Part shown: positions 15,366-15,447 of the stretch, piece by piece
Numbering within the stretch: position 1 is the first letter of the stretch
Layout of the letters: each line of letters opens with the position of its first letter
Assembly: GCA_002366725.1 (NCBI GenBank)
Contig: DFBT01000017.1
Coordinates: 7,871-23,317, forward strand
DNA: 15,447 nucleotides
Source of the DNA: Caldifarciminota bacterium UBA3073
Lineage (GTDB): Bacteria > Hydrothermota > UBA3073
Reading direction: 5' to 3'
The notes under the pieces: model-generated
The model's input: only the letters and a program-made list of their open reading frames with translations
What the model was told of the DNA's origin: nothing
Databases searched by the model: none
Program-made: the position numbers and the translations under genes

Positions 15366-15385
15366 TCCACGGGATCCGTATGGAA
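15365..15385. repeat. Imperfect palindrome in the right-end repeat block
   Basis: TTCCA (15365-15369) pairs with TGGAA (15381-15385), and CGG (15370-15372) with CCG (15376-15378), leaving a GAT loop and a two-base TA bulge. The right arm includes a copy of the ATCCGTATGGA core. No T tract follows. Confidence 0.5.
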
Positions 15386-15447
15386 TGGACAAGATAGGTC
15401 AATAAAGAATTTATGCACAGCATCCGTATGGACAAAAGTTAAAATCA

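Larger units (their letters stand above)
15250..15447. other. Non-coding right-end region with short repeats
   Basis: No convincing gene, tRNA or terminator is seen from the purA stop to the window edge. The first ~60 bases are AT-rich and featureless. The rest is built from related short motifs described in the next entries. The region may continue as a longer repeat block beyond the window. Confidence 0.7.

Noticed and set aside
15315..15434. CRISPR array at the right end
   Set aside because: The two copies are directly adjacent with no spacer, later motif copies are shorter and irregularly spaced, and no cas gene is near.
15250..15447. tRNA or small RNA gene in the right-end region
   Set aside because: No cloverleaf-like pairing, no T-loop GTTCRA pattern and no promoter/terminator pair could be found by eye.

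Overview
The window reads as a housekeeping-type stretch from a diderm (outer-membrane) bacterium. An Omp85/TamA-like protein and a TamB-like protein are encoded side by side, which requires an outer membrane. Arg is mostly AGA/AGG, Ile is often ATA, and coding strands are purine-rich. This codon style is often seen in thermophiles, and together with the repeat-filled spacers it suggests an uncultured, possibly thermophilic lineage (something like the WOR-3/Hydrothermae or wider FCB-type groups). That placement is a low-confidence inference; no rRNA or marker set here fixes the taxon.

Layout. Minus strand, read from about 7.1 kb back to the left edge: a TamA-like Omp85 protein, TamB only 16 bp downstream, then after a 119-bp repeat-rich spacer a membrane protein with a complete von Willebrand A (MIDAS) domain. 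Plus strand, from 7.28 kb: SAM hydrolase (DUF62 family), an Hsp20 small heat-shock protein, Lon protease, class II lysyl-tRNA synthetase, MreD, an MprF-type/UPF0104 flippase-like membrane protein, and adenylosuccinate synthetase. The last ~200 bases hold no recognisable gene but carry short repeats.

The two arms diverge from a 161-bp control region (7121-7281) holding two perfect consensus sigma70-type promoters back to back (TTGACA, 17 bp, TATAAT on each strand). The plus-strand promoter lies inside the upstream part of the longest possible SAM-hydrolase frame, so it fixes the true start at 7282.

Functional themes: outer-membrane and envelope assembly on the left arm (TamA, TamB, perhaps the VWA protein); protein quality control (Hsp20, Lon), translation (LysS), cell shape/envelope (MreD, flippase-like protein) and purine synthesis (PurA) on the right. 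No new defence, mobile or biosynthetic system is evident. The most distinctive feature is outside the genes: nearly every spacer longer than about 50 bp contains a different short repeat cassette. These include a 24-bp hairpin repeat in inverted copies on both sides of the VWA gene, and a 23-bp module placed just upstream of two unrelated genes.
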